From NCBI GenBank assembly GCA_900550095.1, contig URRG01000189.1, forward strand, positions 1-5,347: a DNA stretch of 5,347 nucleotides, given 5' to 3'. Positions 1 to 5,312 of the stretch are shown one piece after another. The translations under genes were made by a program, and so were the position numbers. The first letter of the stretch is position 1; each line of letters starts with the position of its first letter. The stretch comes from an uncultured Oscillospiraceae bacterium. Its GTDB lineage: Bacteria; Bacillota; Clostridia; Oscillospirales; Acutalibacteraceae. The notes below the pieces were generated by a model, which saw only the letters and a list, made by a program, of their open reading frames with translations, was not told where the DNA came from and did not search any database.

Positions 1-492
1 CAATTCGAAGAAGGGACCCCGCTCCAGGCAGAGACGGATCCCCTCCCGCATCTGCTCTAGGAATTTTTGACCGCCGGGCTCTCGTTTATAAAAAGGAATT
101 ACGTCCAGCTGCCTCTGTTCACGGACAGGGGCGATATATTGGATATCCAATAGACTGCCGGGGGAACCGGCTAAAAAGGAAGTATCGAAAAACTGAGTCT
201 GCAGCCTGGCCTCTGAAAAGGGCTCCACGGGATGCAGGTAATGGAGGATACCGGAGTTTATGAAAATCCCGTCTCCCTCGCCCAGCGTCACGGAGCGCCG
301 GCTGGTTTTATACAGAACCTGCCCGCCGGTCACAAAGCCCAGTTCGAACTCGTCGTGCCAGTGCCAGGGGATATCCGCATCGAATATGCGCCGGTAACCG
401 GAGGTATAAAGTCCGTAATGGAGCATTTCACTTTGATATGTGATGGTTTCCTTCAGCCTTACATCCAGATCCATCTTTACTGTGTTGGCCAT
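1..492 (-). CDS. AraC-family transcriptional regulator, N-terminal part (cut by left window edge)
   Basis: The reading frame is open for 164 codons from an ATG at 492 to the window edge, so the C-terminus is missing. The start follows an AAAAGGAGG ribosome site with a 6-base spacer. Residues about 20-95 look like the cupin (AraC-binding) sensor domain: a first histidine-rich strand, HWHDEFELGFVTGG at residues 44-57, and a second motif, GDGIFINSGILHYLHP at 73-88. In this family the cupin binds an effector such as a sugar, and two C-terminal helix-turn-helix motifs bind DNA; that second half lies outside the window, so DNA binding is inferred. The gene is divergent from a GH120 beta-xylosidase, a usual arrangement for a local activator of glycoside hydrolase genes. 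Its ligand is unknown; a xylose or xylo-oligosaccharide signal is only a guess from context. No membrane segment or signal peptide is seen. Confidence 0.85.
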   Translation of the reverse strand, partial: MANTVKMDLDVRLKETITYQSEMLHYGLYTSGYRRIFDADIPWHWHDEFELGFVTGGQVLYKTSRRSVTLGEGDGIFINSGILHYLHPVEPFSEARLQTQFFDTSFLAGSPGSLLDIQYIAPVREQRQLDVIPFYKREPGGQKFLEQMREGIRLCLERGPFFEL

Positions 493-498
493 ACAAAA

Positions 499-507
499 CC
501 TCCTTTT
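499..507 (-). promoter_or_regulatory. Ribosome binding site of the AraC-family gene
   Basis: On the minus strand this reads AAAAGGAGG, six bases before the ATG at 492. It fixes the start of the regulator gene. Confidence 0.8.
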
Positions 508-563
508 TGGCAGGATATTGCTATTTATAGGCAGTATGCTTATTTTATTTCTCAAACGTAGGG

Positions 564-571
564 AGTATAAT
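564..571. promoter_or_regulatory. Overlapping -10-like boxes on both strands
   Basis: The plus strand reads TATAAT at 566-571 and the minus strand reads TATACT at 569-564. Neither has a convincing -35 box at 16-18 bases. The minus box could serve the AraC-family gene with a leader of about 65 bases. Such overlap would make the two directions compete, but this is inference from sequence alone. Confidence 0.3.
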
Positions 572-613
572 GTGCGCAGAATCTGTATGTTTTCTCTTAT
601 TTTTTAATGTATT

Positions 614-642
614 CTTCGGCTGCTCCACAAATCCTATATAAT
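614..642 (+). promoter_or_regulatory. Candidate promoter of the GH120 gene (good -10, poor -35)
   Basis: A perfect TATAAT lies at 637-642. The place where a -35 box should be (about 614-619) reads CTTCGG, far from TTGACA. A good -10 with a missing -35 is typical of promoters that need an activator, which fits the divergent AraC-type gene. Transcription would begin near 649 and give a leader of roughly 178 bases. The exact start is not known. Confidence 0.45.
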
Positions 643-706
643 GCGCCTGTAGCCGGGAAGAAAGAGCGTTTCTGCATCGGGATTTAGATGGTTTGCATAC
701 TGTCGT

Positions 707-744
707 GCGGTAGGGATTTCTGCCTGTGATTCCCAGTATACCGC
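707..744 (+). other. Stem-loop in the GH120 leader
   Basis: GCGGTA (707-712) pairs with TACCGC (739-744), and GGGA (713-716) pairs with TCCC (731-734). This leaves a 4-base bulge at 735-738 and a 14-base loop. It has no following T-run, so it is not a simple terminator. Confidence 0.45.
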
Positions 745-793
745 CTATACGTATATCCGTCAAGAAACCAGCTTGTTTGGCTGGATTTGTATA

Positions 794-809
794 TTCCGGA
801 TTTCCGGAA
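794..809 (+). other. Small hairpin next to the GH120 ribosome site
   Basis: TTCCGG (794-799) and CCGGAA (804-809) form a 6-bp stem with a 4-base ATTT loop. It ends three bases before the GGAGG core at 813-817, so its folding could affect ribosome access. A second weak hairpin (CCAGC/GCTGG, 768-784) lies just upstream. Confidence 0.45.
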
Positions 810-817
810 AAAGGAGG
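810..817 (+). promoter_or_regulatory. Ribosome binding site that selects a TTG start for GH120
   Basis: AAAGGAGG ends at 817. An in-frame ATG at 818 directly abuts it (zero spacer) and cannot be used well. An in-frame TTG at 827 sits nine bases downstream, a normal distance. An upstream in-frame TTG at 773 has no comparable ribosome site. Confidence 0.65.
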
Positions 818-826
818 ATGTTTGGA

Positions 827-2833
827 TTGAAATACTATGTATCTGCGAATGCTCAAAGAAATGGAGACGGCTCTGAGAAGAGACCCTTCCAGACCATAAC
901 AGCGGCTGCAAAACTGGCCAGAGCAGGTGACGAGGTAATCGTAGCTCCGGGAATCTACAGGGAATATGTGGATCCCATATATGGCGGCTGCGAAGATGCT
1001 CCTATTGTATATCGTTCAGAAGTCCCTCTGGCTGCTGTGATCACCGGCGCGGAAGAAGTGAAATGCTGGGAACAGTATGAAGGGGACGTGTGGAAGGCCA
1101 GGATTTCCAATGGGCTTTTCGGTTCTTATAATCCCTATACCACGGTGATCGCGGGGGATTGGTACGATGCATCTGTCCCTGTCCATACCGGCGAAGTCTA
1201 TCTCAATGGAAAATCCATGTATGAGGCCCAGACATTGGAGGGGGTTCTGAACCCGGAGATATATAAGGCATCCTGGGAGCCGGAGTATACCGTCTATAGG
1301 TGGTATACTCGTCAGGATGGTGATTATACAGAAATTTACGCCAATTTCCAGGGCAAGGATCCCAACCGGGAAAGTGTGGAGATCAATGTCCGCCGGAACT
1401 GCTTTTATCCTCATAAAACGGGGGTGGGCTATATAACCCTTTCGGGCTTTACCGTAAAGCAGGCGGCTACCACCTGGGCGCCGCCCACCGCCTATCAGGA
1501 GGGGATGGTAGGGCCTCATTGGTCCAAGGGCTGGGTCATCGAGGACTGCGAGATCTCCGATTCCAAATGCTCGGGCATATCTCTTGGGAAATATCTGCAG
1601 CCGAACAATGAAAACAAATGGACCACCAGGCATTTCAAAGACGGCACTCAGACAGAAAGGGACGCCATTTGCCAGGCACAGGCAGAAGGCTGGTCCAAGG
1701 AGACCATAGGTTCCCATATTGTCCGCCGGTGCAATATCCACCACTGCGGCCAGACCGGCATCGTGGGCCATTTGGGCGGCGTGTTTTCTCTGATAGAGGA
1801 TAACCATATTCATCATATCAACAATAAACAGGATCTGGCGGGCGCGGAGATCGGCGGCATCAAAATGCACGCGGCCATAGATGTAACTATCCGCAGGAAC
1901 CATTTCCATCACTGCACCAGGGGCCTGTGGCTGGATTGGCAGGCTCAGGGAACCCGGGTGAGCCAGAACCTGTTCCATGACAATGTTCCCCCGAAGGGCA
2001 CGGAGATCACAAACGGCCTGGGGCTGGGAGAGGACATCTTCGTGGAAGTCTCCCATGGGCCTACTCTGATCGATAATAACCTGTTGCTTTCGAATTGCTC
2101 CTGCCGGCTGAGCACCCAGGGCGTCGCTCTTGTGCATAATCTGATAGCGGGTTCCTTTACCTGGGTTGGCAACGGTACCGATAACGGCGCTGTGAATTAC
2201 CCCTCTCCCCGGTATACGCCCTATCACATGCATCATCGGACAGAGGTAGCCGGTTTTATGACTATTCTCCACGGTGACGCTCGATTCTACAACAATATTT
2301 TTGTTCAGCAGGATATTCGGGAAGATTTGCTGGAGTATACCAGAGCCGTAGGCTGCGACGCCATGAACTGCAGCCCCTTTGTCTGCGGCACCAAACCCTA
2401 TGACGGCTATCCCACCGCCGAGGCGTATTTTGCCCAGTTCCAGGCAGGCCCGAAGAAACGCGGCTTCCGGGACGCATACTACAGCCATCTCCCTGTTTAC
2501 ACAGGCGGAAATGTGTATTTCAACGGCGCCCAGCCCTGCGATACGGAAGAAAACTACAGGGCAGATGCCGAAAGCAGAGTTTCCCTCTCTCTTGAGGAAA
2601 GAGAGGGAAAATGGTTCCTGCACACGAATCTCTATGAATATTTGCCCAGTTTCGAGCTGCAGATGATCCATACAGAGCTTTTGGGCGAGGCCTTTGAACC
2701 GGAGCAGAAATTTGAAGCTCCGGACGGAAGTCCCATCCTTTTCGATCTGGATTATTTCGGCAGGAAAAGGGAAGTCTCTCCTATCGCCGGCCCCTTTGCC
2801 TGCGGCTGTGAAACGGAAGAGCCTCTCTGGTAA
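827..2833 (+). CDS. GH120 beta-xylosidase (right-handed parallel beta-helix)
   Basis: The 668-residue product closely resembles, from memory, GH120 beta-xylosidases such as Thermoanaerobacterium XylC (about 640 residues). These release xylose from the non-reducing end of xylo-oligosaccharides with retention of configuration. Family hallmarks are GDGS...PFQTI near the N-terminus, APPTA (218-222), WSKGWVIED (232-240), CGQTGIVGHLGGVFS (307-321), HAAIDV (348-353), LWLDW (367-371) and FVEVSHGP (405-412). By analogy with XylC, D370 is the nucleophile and E407 the acid/base. There are 14 more residues between them than in XylC. Repeated NxIHH/NxFHH turns match a beta-helix, and residues about 75-200 would form the flanking beta-sandwich. 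No signal peptide is seen, so it should act in the cytoplasm on imported oligosaccharides. I start it at TTG 827 because the product then begins M-KYYVSANA, the usual family start, with an ideal ribosome-site spacing. Activity on other pentosides remains possible. Confidence 0.9.
   Translation: MKYYVSANAQRNGDGSEKRPFQTITAAAKLARAGDEVIVAPGIYREYVDPIYGGCEDAPIVYRSEVPLAAVITGAEEVKCWEQYEGDVWKARISNGLFGSYNPYTTVIAGDWYDASVPVHTGEVYLNGKSMYEAQTLEGVLNPEIYKASWEPEYTVYRWYTRQDGDYTEIYANFQGKDPNRESVEINVRRNCFYPHKTGVGYITLSGFTVKQAATTWAPPTAYQEGMVGPHWSKGWVIEDCEISDSKCSGISLGKYLQPNNENKWTTRHFKDGTQTERDAICQAQAEGWSKETIGSHIVRRCNIHHCGQTGIVGHLGGVFSLIEDNHIHHINNKQDLAGAEIGGIKMHAAIDVTIRRNHFHHCTRGLWLDWQAQGTRVSQNLFHDNVPPKGTEITNGLGLGEDIFVEVSHGPTLIDNNLLLSNCSCRLSTQGVALVHNLIAGSFTWVGNGTDNGAVNYPSPRYTPYHMHHRTEVAGFMTILHGDARFYNNIFVQQDIREDLLEYTRAVGCDAMNCSPFVCGTKPYDGYPTAEAYFAQFQAGPKKRGFRDAYYSHLPVYTGGNVYFNGAQPCDTEENYRADAESRVSLSLEEREGKWFLHTNLYEYLPSFELQMIHTELLGEAFEPEQKFEAPDGSPILFDLDYFGRKREVSPIAGPFACGCETEEPLW
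2580..2610 (+). repeat. Perfect 11-bp inverted repeat inside the GH120 gene
   Basis: TTTCCCTCTCT (2580-2590) and AGAGAGGGAAA (2600-2610) form a perfect stem with a 9-base loop in the message. It encodes part of the segment VSLSLEEREGK. No T-run follows, so it is not an obvious terminator. It may simply result from codon choice. Confidence 0.6.
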
Positions 2834-2908
2834 AGACGGTCTCTGTTTTCCTCCTGCATCAGGAAGACAAGATGTGTTTTTCTGTTCTATACAGGCGGAT
2901 AGAAGCAT

Positions 2909-2956
2909 ACAGGAAAAGGCGTTCTGCGGACATAACCGCGGAACGCCTTTTCCTGT
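2909..2956. terminator. Long bidirectional terminator between GH120 and GH43
   Basis: Positions 2909-2929 pair with 2936-2956 to give a 21-bp stem with one G-T wobble and a 6-base ACATAA loop. On the plus strand the stem ends in TTTTCCT and runs into GTTTTGG. On the minus strand the arm also ends in TTTTCCTG. It lies 75 bases after the GH120 stop and about 60 bases after the GH43 stop on the other strand, so it can end both convergent transcripts. Confidence 0.8.
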
Positions 2957-3014
2957 TTTGGTTGGTTCTCACCTGAAGGAAAGCCCTGCGGGAGGAACCG
3001 CGTTTATACGGAAC

Positions 3015-4544
3015 TTATTCGGTCAGCACTTGAAAGGAATCGAATACGGCTTCGGTCTCCACAGCGTAAAGACCGATGAATACGCCGGTGAAGGTCATGG
3101 TGTGGGTACATTCCGTGCAGAGGCCCGCTGTCATGCCTTTTCCCAGCAGGATAAAATCTTTTTCCTTTCCGATCCGGAAGGAAAAGGAATAGTAGGATTT
3201 GTCTGCTTCGATGCGAAGCTCCAGCGGTTCCGGGCAGGAGATCTTTTGCTCGTTTGTGAGTACCTCTATATCGTGCACCCGCTTGTTCAGACAGATATAA
3301 TATCCATCCTGTCGTCTTTCAAGGAAGAGATCGTAGTGATAACTGTCGTTATAATAGGCGGTGATGCCGGCGCGGCCTCCTTCATGGAGAGAAGACGCGC
3401 TGAGCCTTGCCGTGGCGCTGACAGCAAATTCTTTTTGGCGCACACCTATAAAGGTAGGAGAGTCATCTCCGCAGGAGAGAGTCTTTTCCGTCCCTTTCAG
3501 CAGGAGAGAGCTTTCCTGCGGGCGGAACTGATAATTTTCCATATACGGGTTGCGGATATAGGAAAAATGAAGATTCGGCGCTGTCTCTTCAAAATCCGTC
3601 TGAAAATCCCGGTTCACGGGTTTGGGAGTTTCTCCGGGAAGAGGGCCGTCCATTATTAGGTCGAACATGCCGTTGTTTCCAACGTGAGGCCAGCCGTTTT
3701 CATCCCAGGTGAGAGGCGCCAGAAAGGTCTCTCGGCCCAGATTGTGGAGCAGGACGCGGTTTTCTTCCGTTACCAGCGGGCGGATTCCCAAGGCTACCAG
3801 CCACCAGTTCCCATTCTGGTCCTCCACTATGTCGGCATGGCCGGTACACTTGATTTCTTCCTTCATGGTATCCCTGTGGGTGAGGATAGGGTTATGAGGA
3901 CAGCTTTCATAGGGTCCCCAGGGAGAGGAAGAACGGAAAATGGTTTCCATGTGGCCGTATTCAGTACCGCCTTCAGCCGTCATCAGGTAATACATGCCCC
4001 GGATTTTATACAGATGAGGCCCTTCCACAAAGCGGCCTCCGGTTCCCCGGCAGATAGGCTTTGACGCTGTCAGCATTTCCCCTGTGAAGGGATCTACTTC
4101 GCACATGCAGATAGCCTGTATGCCGTTGTCGGAGCCGGTGGAACAAAAATACACCTTTCCGTCGTCGTCAAAAAGCAGGCTGGGGTCGATGCCGCCCTGA
4201 GCCACCCAGGCGGGCTCGGACCATTCCCCCCGAATATCATCGGTATGAACGATAAAATTTCCCTTTCCGCTGACATTGGTGGTCGTCATGAAAAAGAAAC
4301 CGTCGTGATACCGCAGGGTGGGCGCATAGATGCCCCCGGAAGCCCGGCAGCCTTTGAGCTCCAGCTGACTTTCCCGGGTGAGGGCATAGCCGGTCAGCTC
4401 CCAGTTTGCCAGATTGGTGCTGTGATAGATGGGAACGCCGGGAAAGAATTCAAAGGTGGAGTTCATGATGTAAAAGTCTTCGCCCACCCGGCAGATGGTG
4501 GGATCCGGATTGTAGCCGGAAATAATGGGGTTTTGATACTGCAT
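3015..4544 (-). CDS. GH43 beta-xylosidase / alpha-L-arabinofuranosidase
   Basis: The 509-residue product has the layout of XynB/SXA-type GH43 enzymes: a five-bladed beta-propeller (about residues 1-300) and a C-terminal concanavalin-like beta-sandwich (about 312-509). The three acidic catalytic residues of the family are visible: D14 in NPDP (base), D120 in GGIDPSLLFD (pKa modulator) and E174 in EGPHLYK (acid). Other shared motifs are STFEFFPGVPIYHS (29-42), SGGIYAPTLRYHDG (69-82), YYLMTAEGGT (185-194) and GHAD (235-238). GH43 enzymes invert configuration and remove xylose or arabinose from (arabino)xylo-oligosaccharides; which one cannot be told from sequence. There is no signal peptide, so it is likely cytoplasmic. 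The frame extends 26 codons further upstream, but the ATG at 4544 has a GAGGAG site 8 bases before it and matches the family N-terminus. The gene converges on the GH120 gene and has its own promoter, so the two are not one operon. Confidence 0.9.
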   Translation of the reverse strand: MQYQNPIISGYNPDPTICRVGEDFYIMNSTFEFFPGVPIYHSTNLANWELTGYALTRESQLELKGCRASGGIYAPTLRYHDGFFFMTTTNVSGKGNFIVHTDDIRGEWSEPAWVAQGGIDPSLLFDDDGKVYFCSTGSDNGIQAICMCEVDPFTGEMLTASKPICRGTGGRFVEGPHLYKIRGMYYLMTAEGGTEYGHMETIFRSSSPWGPYESCPHNPILTHRDTMKEEIKCTGHADIVEDQNGNWWLVALGIRPLVTEENRVLLHNLGRETFLAPLTWDENGWPHVGNNGMFDLIMDGPLPGETPKPVNRDFQTDFEETAPNLHFSYIRNPYMENYQFRPQESSLLLKGTEKTLSCGDDSPTFIGVRQKEFAVSATARLSASSLHEGGRAGITAYYNDSYHYDLFLERRQDGYYICLNKRVHDIEVLTNEQKISCPEPLELRIEADKSYYSFSFRIGKEKDFILLGKGMTAGLCTECTHTMTFTGVFIGLYAVETEAVFDSFQVLTE

Positions 4545-4552
4545 ATACTCAA

Positions 4553-4558
4553 CTCCTC
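4553..4558 (-). promoter_or_regulatory. Ribosome binding site of the GH43 gene
   Basis: The minus strand reads GAGGAG, eight bases before the ATG at 4544. This supports the shorter start over an upstream in-frame codon at 4622, which lies on or just before the predicted transcription start. Confidence 0.7.
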
Positions 4559-4563
4559 GCAGG

Positions 4564-4610
4564 CCTGTTTCCCTTTTTTCACCGAAAGGCCAGGGAAAAC
4601 AGGGCTTTTT
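4564..4610 (+). terminator. Terminator-like hairpin facing right, inside the GH43 leader
   Basis: CCTGTTTCCC (4564-4573) pairs with GGGAAAACAGG (4593-4603) with one bulged base and a 19-base loop. On the plus strand it is followed by GCTTTTTTGATTTG, as in an intrinsic terminator. No plus-strand gene ends here, so it would stop antisense transcription across GH43 before it reaches the YmxH-type gene. On the minus strand the same hairpin sits in the GH43 5' leader and ends about five bases before the GAGGAG ribosome site, where it might affect translation. Confidence 0.5.
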
Positions 4611-4627
4611 TGATTTGAACACATTTT

Positions 4628-4656
4628 ATTATATCCCGGCCAATAAGGTTTGTAAA
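4628..4656 (-). promoter_or_regulatory. Near-consensus promoter of the GH43 gene
   Basis: On the minus strand TTTACA (4656-4651) and a perfect TATAAT (4633-4628) are separated by exactly 17 bases. Transcription should start near 4621 and give a leader of about 77 bases. The strength of both boxes suggests expression without an activator, with any control by repression or at the RNA level. Confidence 0.75.
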
Positions 4657-4726
4657 TCCTGACGGCAGGTTCTGCAGGAATGCGGAATAAAAACGGTCTT
4701 CCCTGATTTTCTTTTTATGGGTGAGG

Positions 4727-4756
4727 TTGACGGGATAAAAGGGGAAGCGGTATAGT
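4727..4756 (+). promoter_or_regulatory. Promoter of the YmxH-type gene
   Basis: TTGACG (4727-4732) and TATAGT (4751-4756) are separated by 18 bases, a good vegetative promoter. Transcription would begin near 4763, with a leader of about 114 bases that includes the 20-bp palindrome. Confidence 0.6.
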
Positions 4757-4777
4757 TTTTTACGGTGCGTATCCGAC

Positions 4778-4797
4778 GGCCGGACGCGCGTCCGGCC
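4778..4797 (+). repeat. Perfect 20-bp GC-rich palindrome in the YmxH-type leader
   Basis: GGCCGGACGC (4778-4787) is followed at once by its reverse complement (4788-4797). As RNA it would form an 8-bp stem with a GCGC loop. On the plus strand a pyrimidine-rich stretch with TCTCTTTTCTCC follows, so it could be a weak terminator or attenuator. As DNA it could be an operator for a dimeric protein. Confidence 0.6.
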
Positions 4798-4862
4798 AGG
4801 TCTCTTTTCTCCACCCGTTTCATATATGTATAGGTAAGAATGCCAATGCGGTATCAAAATAC

Positions 4863-4868
4863 AGGGGG
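4863..4868 (+). promoter_or_regulatory. Ribosome binding site of the YmxH-type gene
   Basis: AGGGGG ends at 4868, eight bases before the ATG at 4877. An in-frame GTG at 4868 overlaps this site and is therefore unlikely as a start. Confidence 0.6.
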
Positions 4869-4876
4869 TGGGTCAT

Positions 4877-5170
4877 ATGCACTGCAGGCTGACGGATCTG
4901 CGGAAAAAGGAAGTTATCAATGTAAAGGACGGGGCCCGTCTGGGCACGGTATTCGACGCGGAGCTGGACGCGGATTCCGCACGTCTTACAGCGATCGTCA
5001 TCTACGGCAGGCTGCGTCTTTTGGGCCTTATGGGCCGGGAGGACGATATCGTTATCCGCTGGCCGGATATCCGGATCATCGGCGACGATACGATCTTAGT
5101 CAATTATCAGGAGCAATACAGGCCGCGGAGAAAACGGGGGATTCTTTCCCTGCTTTTCGGGGACGGATGA
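4877..5170 (+). CDS. ymxH: YlmC/YmxH-family PRC-barrel protein
   Basis: The 97-residue product matches the small YlmC/YmxH proteins of spore-forming Firmicutes: MxxRLTDLRKKEVINVKDGARLG at the start, then alternating strands with DxxLTAIVI (residues 34-42), DDIVIRWPDIRIIGDDTILV (56-75). The fold is a PRC-barrel, a small beta-barrel usually involved in protein or RNA contacts. These proteins are annotated as sporulation-linked, but their molecular role is not established. The ATG at 4877 is preferred over GTG 4868 because AGGGGG lies eight bases upstream and the family begins M-x-R-L-x-x-L. The last 16 residues, RPRRKR followed by hydrophobic GILSLLF, extend beyond the usual barrel end at about 80-85 residues. 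The gene has its own promoter and has no apparent link to the xylosidase genes. The symbol follows the family name; the ylmC and ymxH paralogs cannot be told apart here. Confidence 0.8.
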   Translation: MHCRLTDLRKKEVINVKDGARLGTVFDAELDADSARLTAIVIYGRLRLLGLMGREDDIVIRWPDIRIIGDDTILVNYQEQYRPRRKRGILSLLFGDG

Positions 5171-5185
5171 ATTCCCGGAACAACG

Positions 5186-5208
5186 AAGGATTTTTATGAA
5201 AAATCCTT
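5186..5208 (+). repeat. Perfect 10-bp inverted repeat overlapping a -35 box
   Basis: AAGGATTTTT (5186-5195) and AAAAATCCTT (5199-5208) are separated by ATG. It lies 15 bases after the YmxH-type stop codon, so it may act as a weak terminator, although no T-run follows the stem. Its right arm covers the first two bases of the next -35 box, so it could also be an operator. Confidence 0.55.
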
Positions 5209-5235
5209 GCATCCCAGGAGAAAACGTGCTATACT
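5207..5235 (+). promoter_or_regulatory. Strong extended -10 promoter for the right-edge gene
   Basis: TTGCAT (5207-5212) and TATACT (5230-5235) are separated by 17 bases, and TG at 5227-5228 gives the extended -10 form TGCTATACT. Transcription would begin near 5242, leaving a leader of about 97 bases. This is the strength expected for a highly expressed gene. Confidence 0.75.
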
Positions 5236-5252
5236 ATTACGCGCAAAACACA

Positions 5253-5312
5253 CGCTGCGTTCGGCGGATGGTGCCCGGTTTCGGGTTTCCGCGCCAAATT
5301 TCAGGCGCAGCG
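5253..5312 (+). other. Structured 5' leader with alternative pairings
   Basis: CGCTGCG (5253-5259) pairs perfectly with CGCAGCG (5306-5312). Within this lie GCGGA (5264-5268) with TCCGC (5288-5292), and CCCG (5274-5277) with CGGG (5282-5285). A competing hairpin, GCGCC (5291-5295) with GGCGC (5304-5308), uses bases of both the outer and the middle stem. The ribosome site follows at 5324-5330. This could be an RNA control element such as a ribosomal-protein leader, but I cannot match it to a named family. Confidence 0.45.

Larger units (their letters stand above)
493..826. promoter_or_regulatory. Divergent control region between the AraC-family gene and the GH120 gene
   Basis: This 334-base stretch holds no supportable gene. 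It contains candidate -10 boxes for both directions, three stem-loops on the GH120 side (707-744, 768-784, 794-809), a TATACGTATA palindrome at 746-755, and three copies of the octamer CAGTATRC (532-539 plus, 695-702 minus, 734-741 plus). Operators for the AraC-type regulator would be expected here, but none can be assigned with confidence. I saw no good match to a CcpA catabolite-response (cre) element. Confidence 0.6.

Noticed and set aside
773..826. Upstream in-frame TTG start of GH120 adding 18 residues
   Set aside because: The added residues (FGWICIFRISGKRR...) are not family-like, lie upstream of the strong ribosome site, and are encoded by two hairpins. They are not a credible signal peptide.
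493..826. CcpA (cre) catabolite-repression site
   Set aside because: I looked for the TGWAANCGNTNWCA pattern in both control regions and found no acceptable match by eye; a matrix scan would be needed for weak sites.
545..911. Two short minus-strand frames (545-856 and 684-911) in the divergent region
   Set aside because: They have no good ribosome site, overlap the GH120 start and control elements, and have no recognisable composition or motif.
1016..2908. A 630-codon open frame on the minus strand across almost the whole GH120 gene
   Set aside because: It is antisense to a gene with clear family motifs and shows no recognisable domains; it arises from codon bias of the real gene. It would also cross the terminator hairpin.
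2694..3659. A 321-codon plus-strand frame spanning the GH120 end, terminator and GH43 tail
   Set aside because: It runs through a 21-bp terminator stem, overlaps two well-supported genes in wrong frames, and matches no family I know.
4545..4622. 26-residue N-terminal extension of GH43
   Set aside because: It begins at the predicted transcription start, crosses the leader hairpin, and precedes a well-placed ribosome site and the family-typical N-terminus.
4840..5199. 119-codon plus-strand frame overlapping the YmxH-type gene
   Set aside because: It is a shifted shadow of the PRC-barrel gene, which has the family match and ribosome site.
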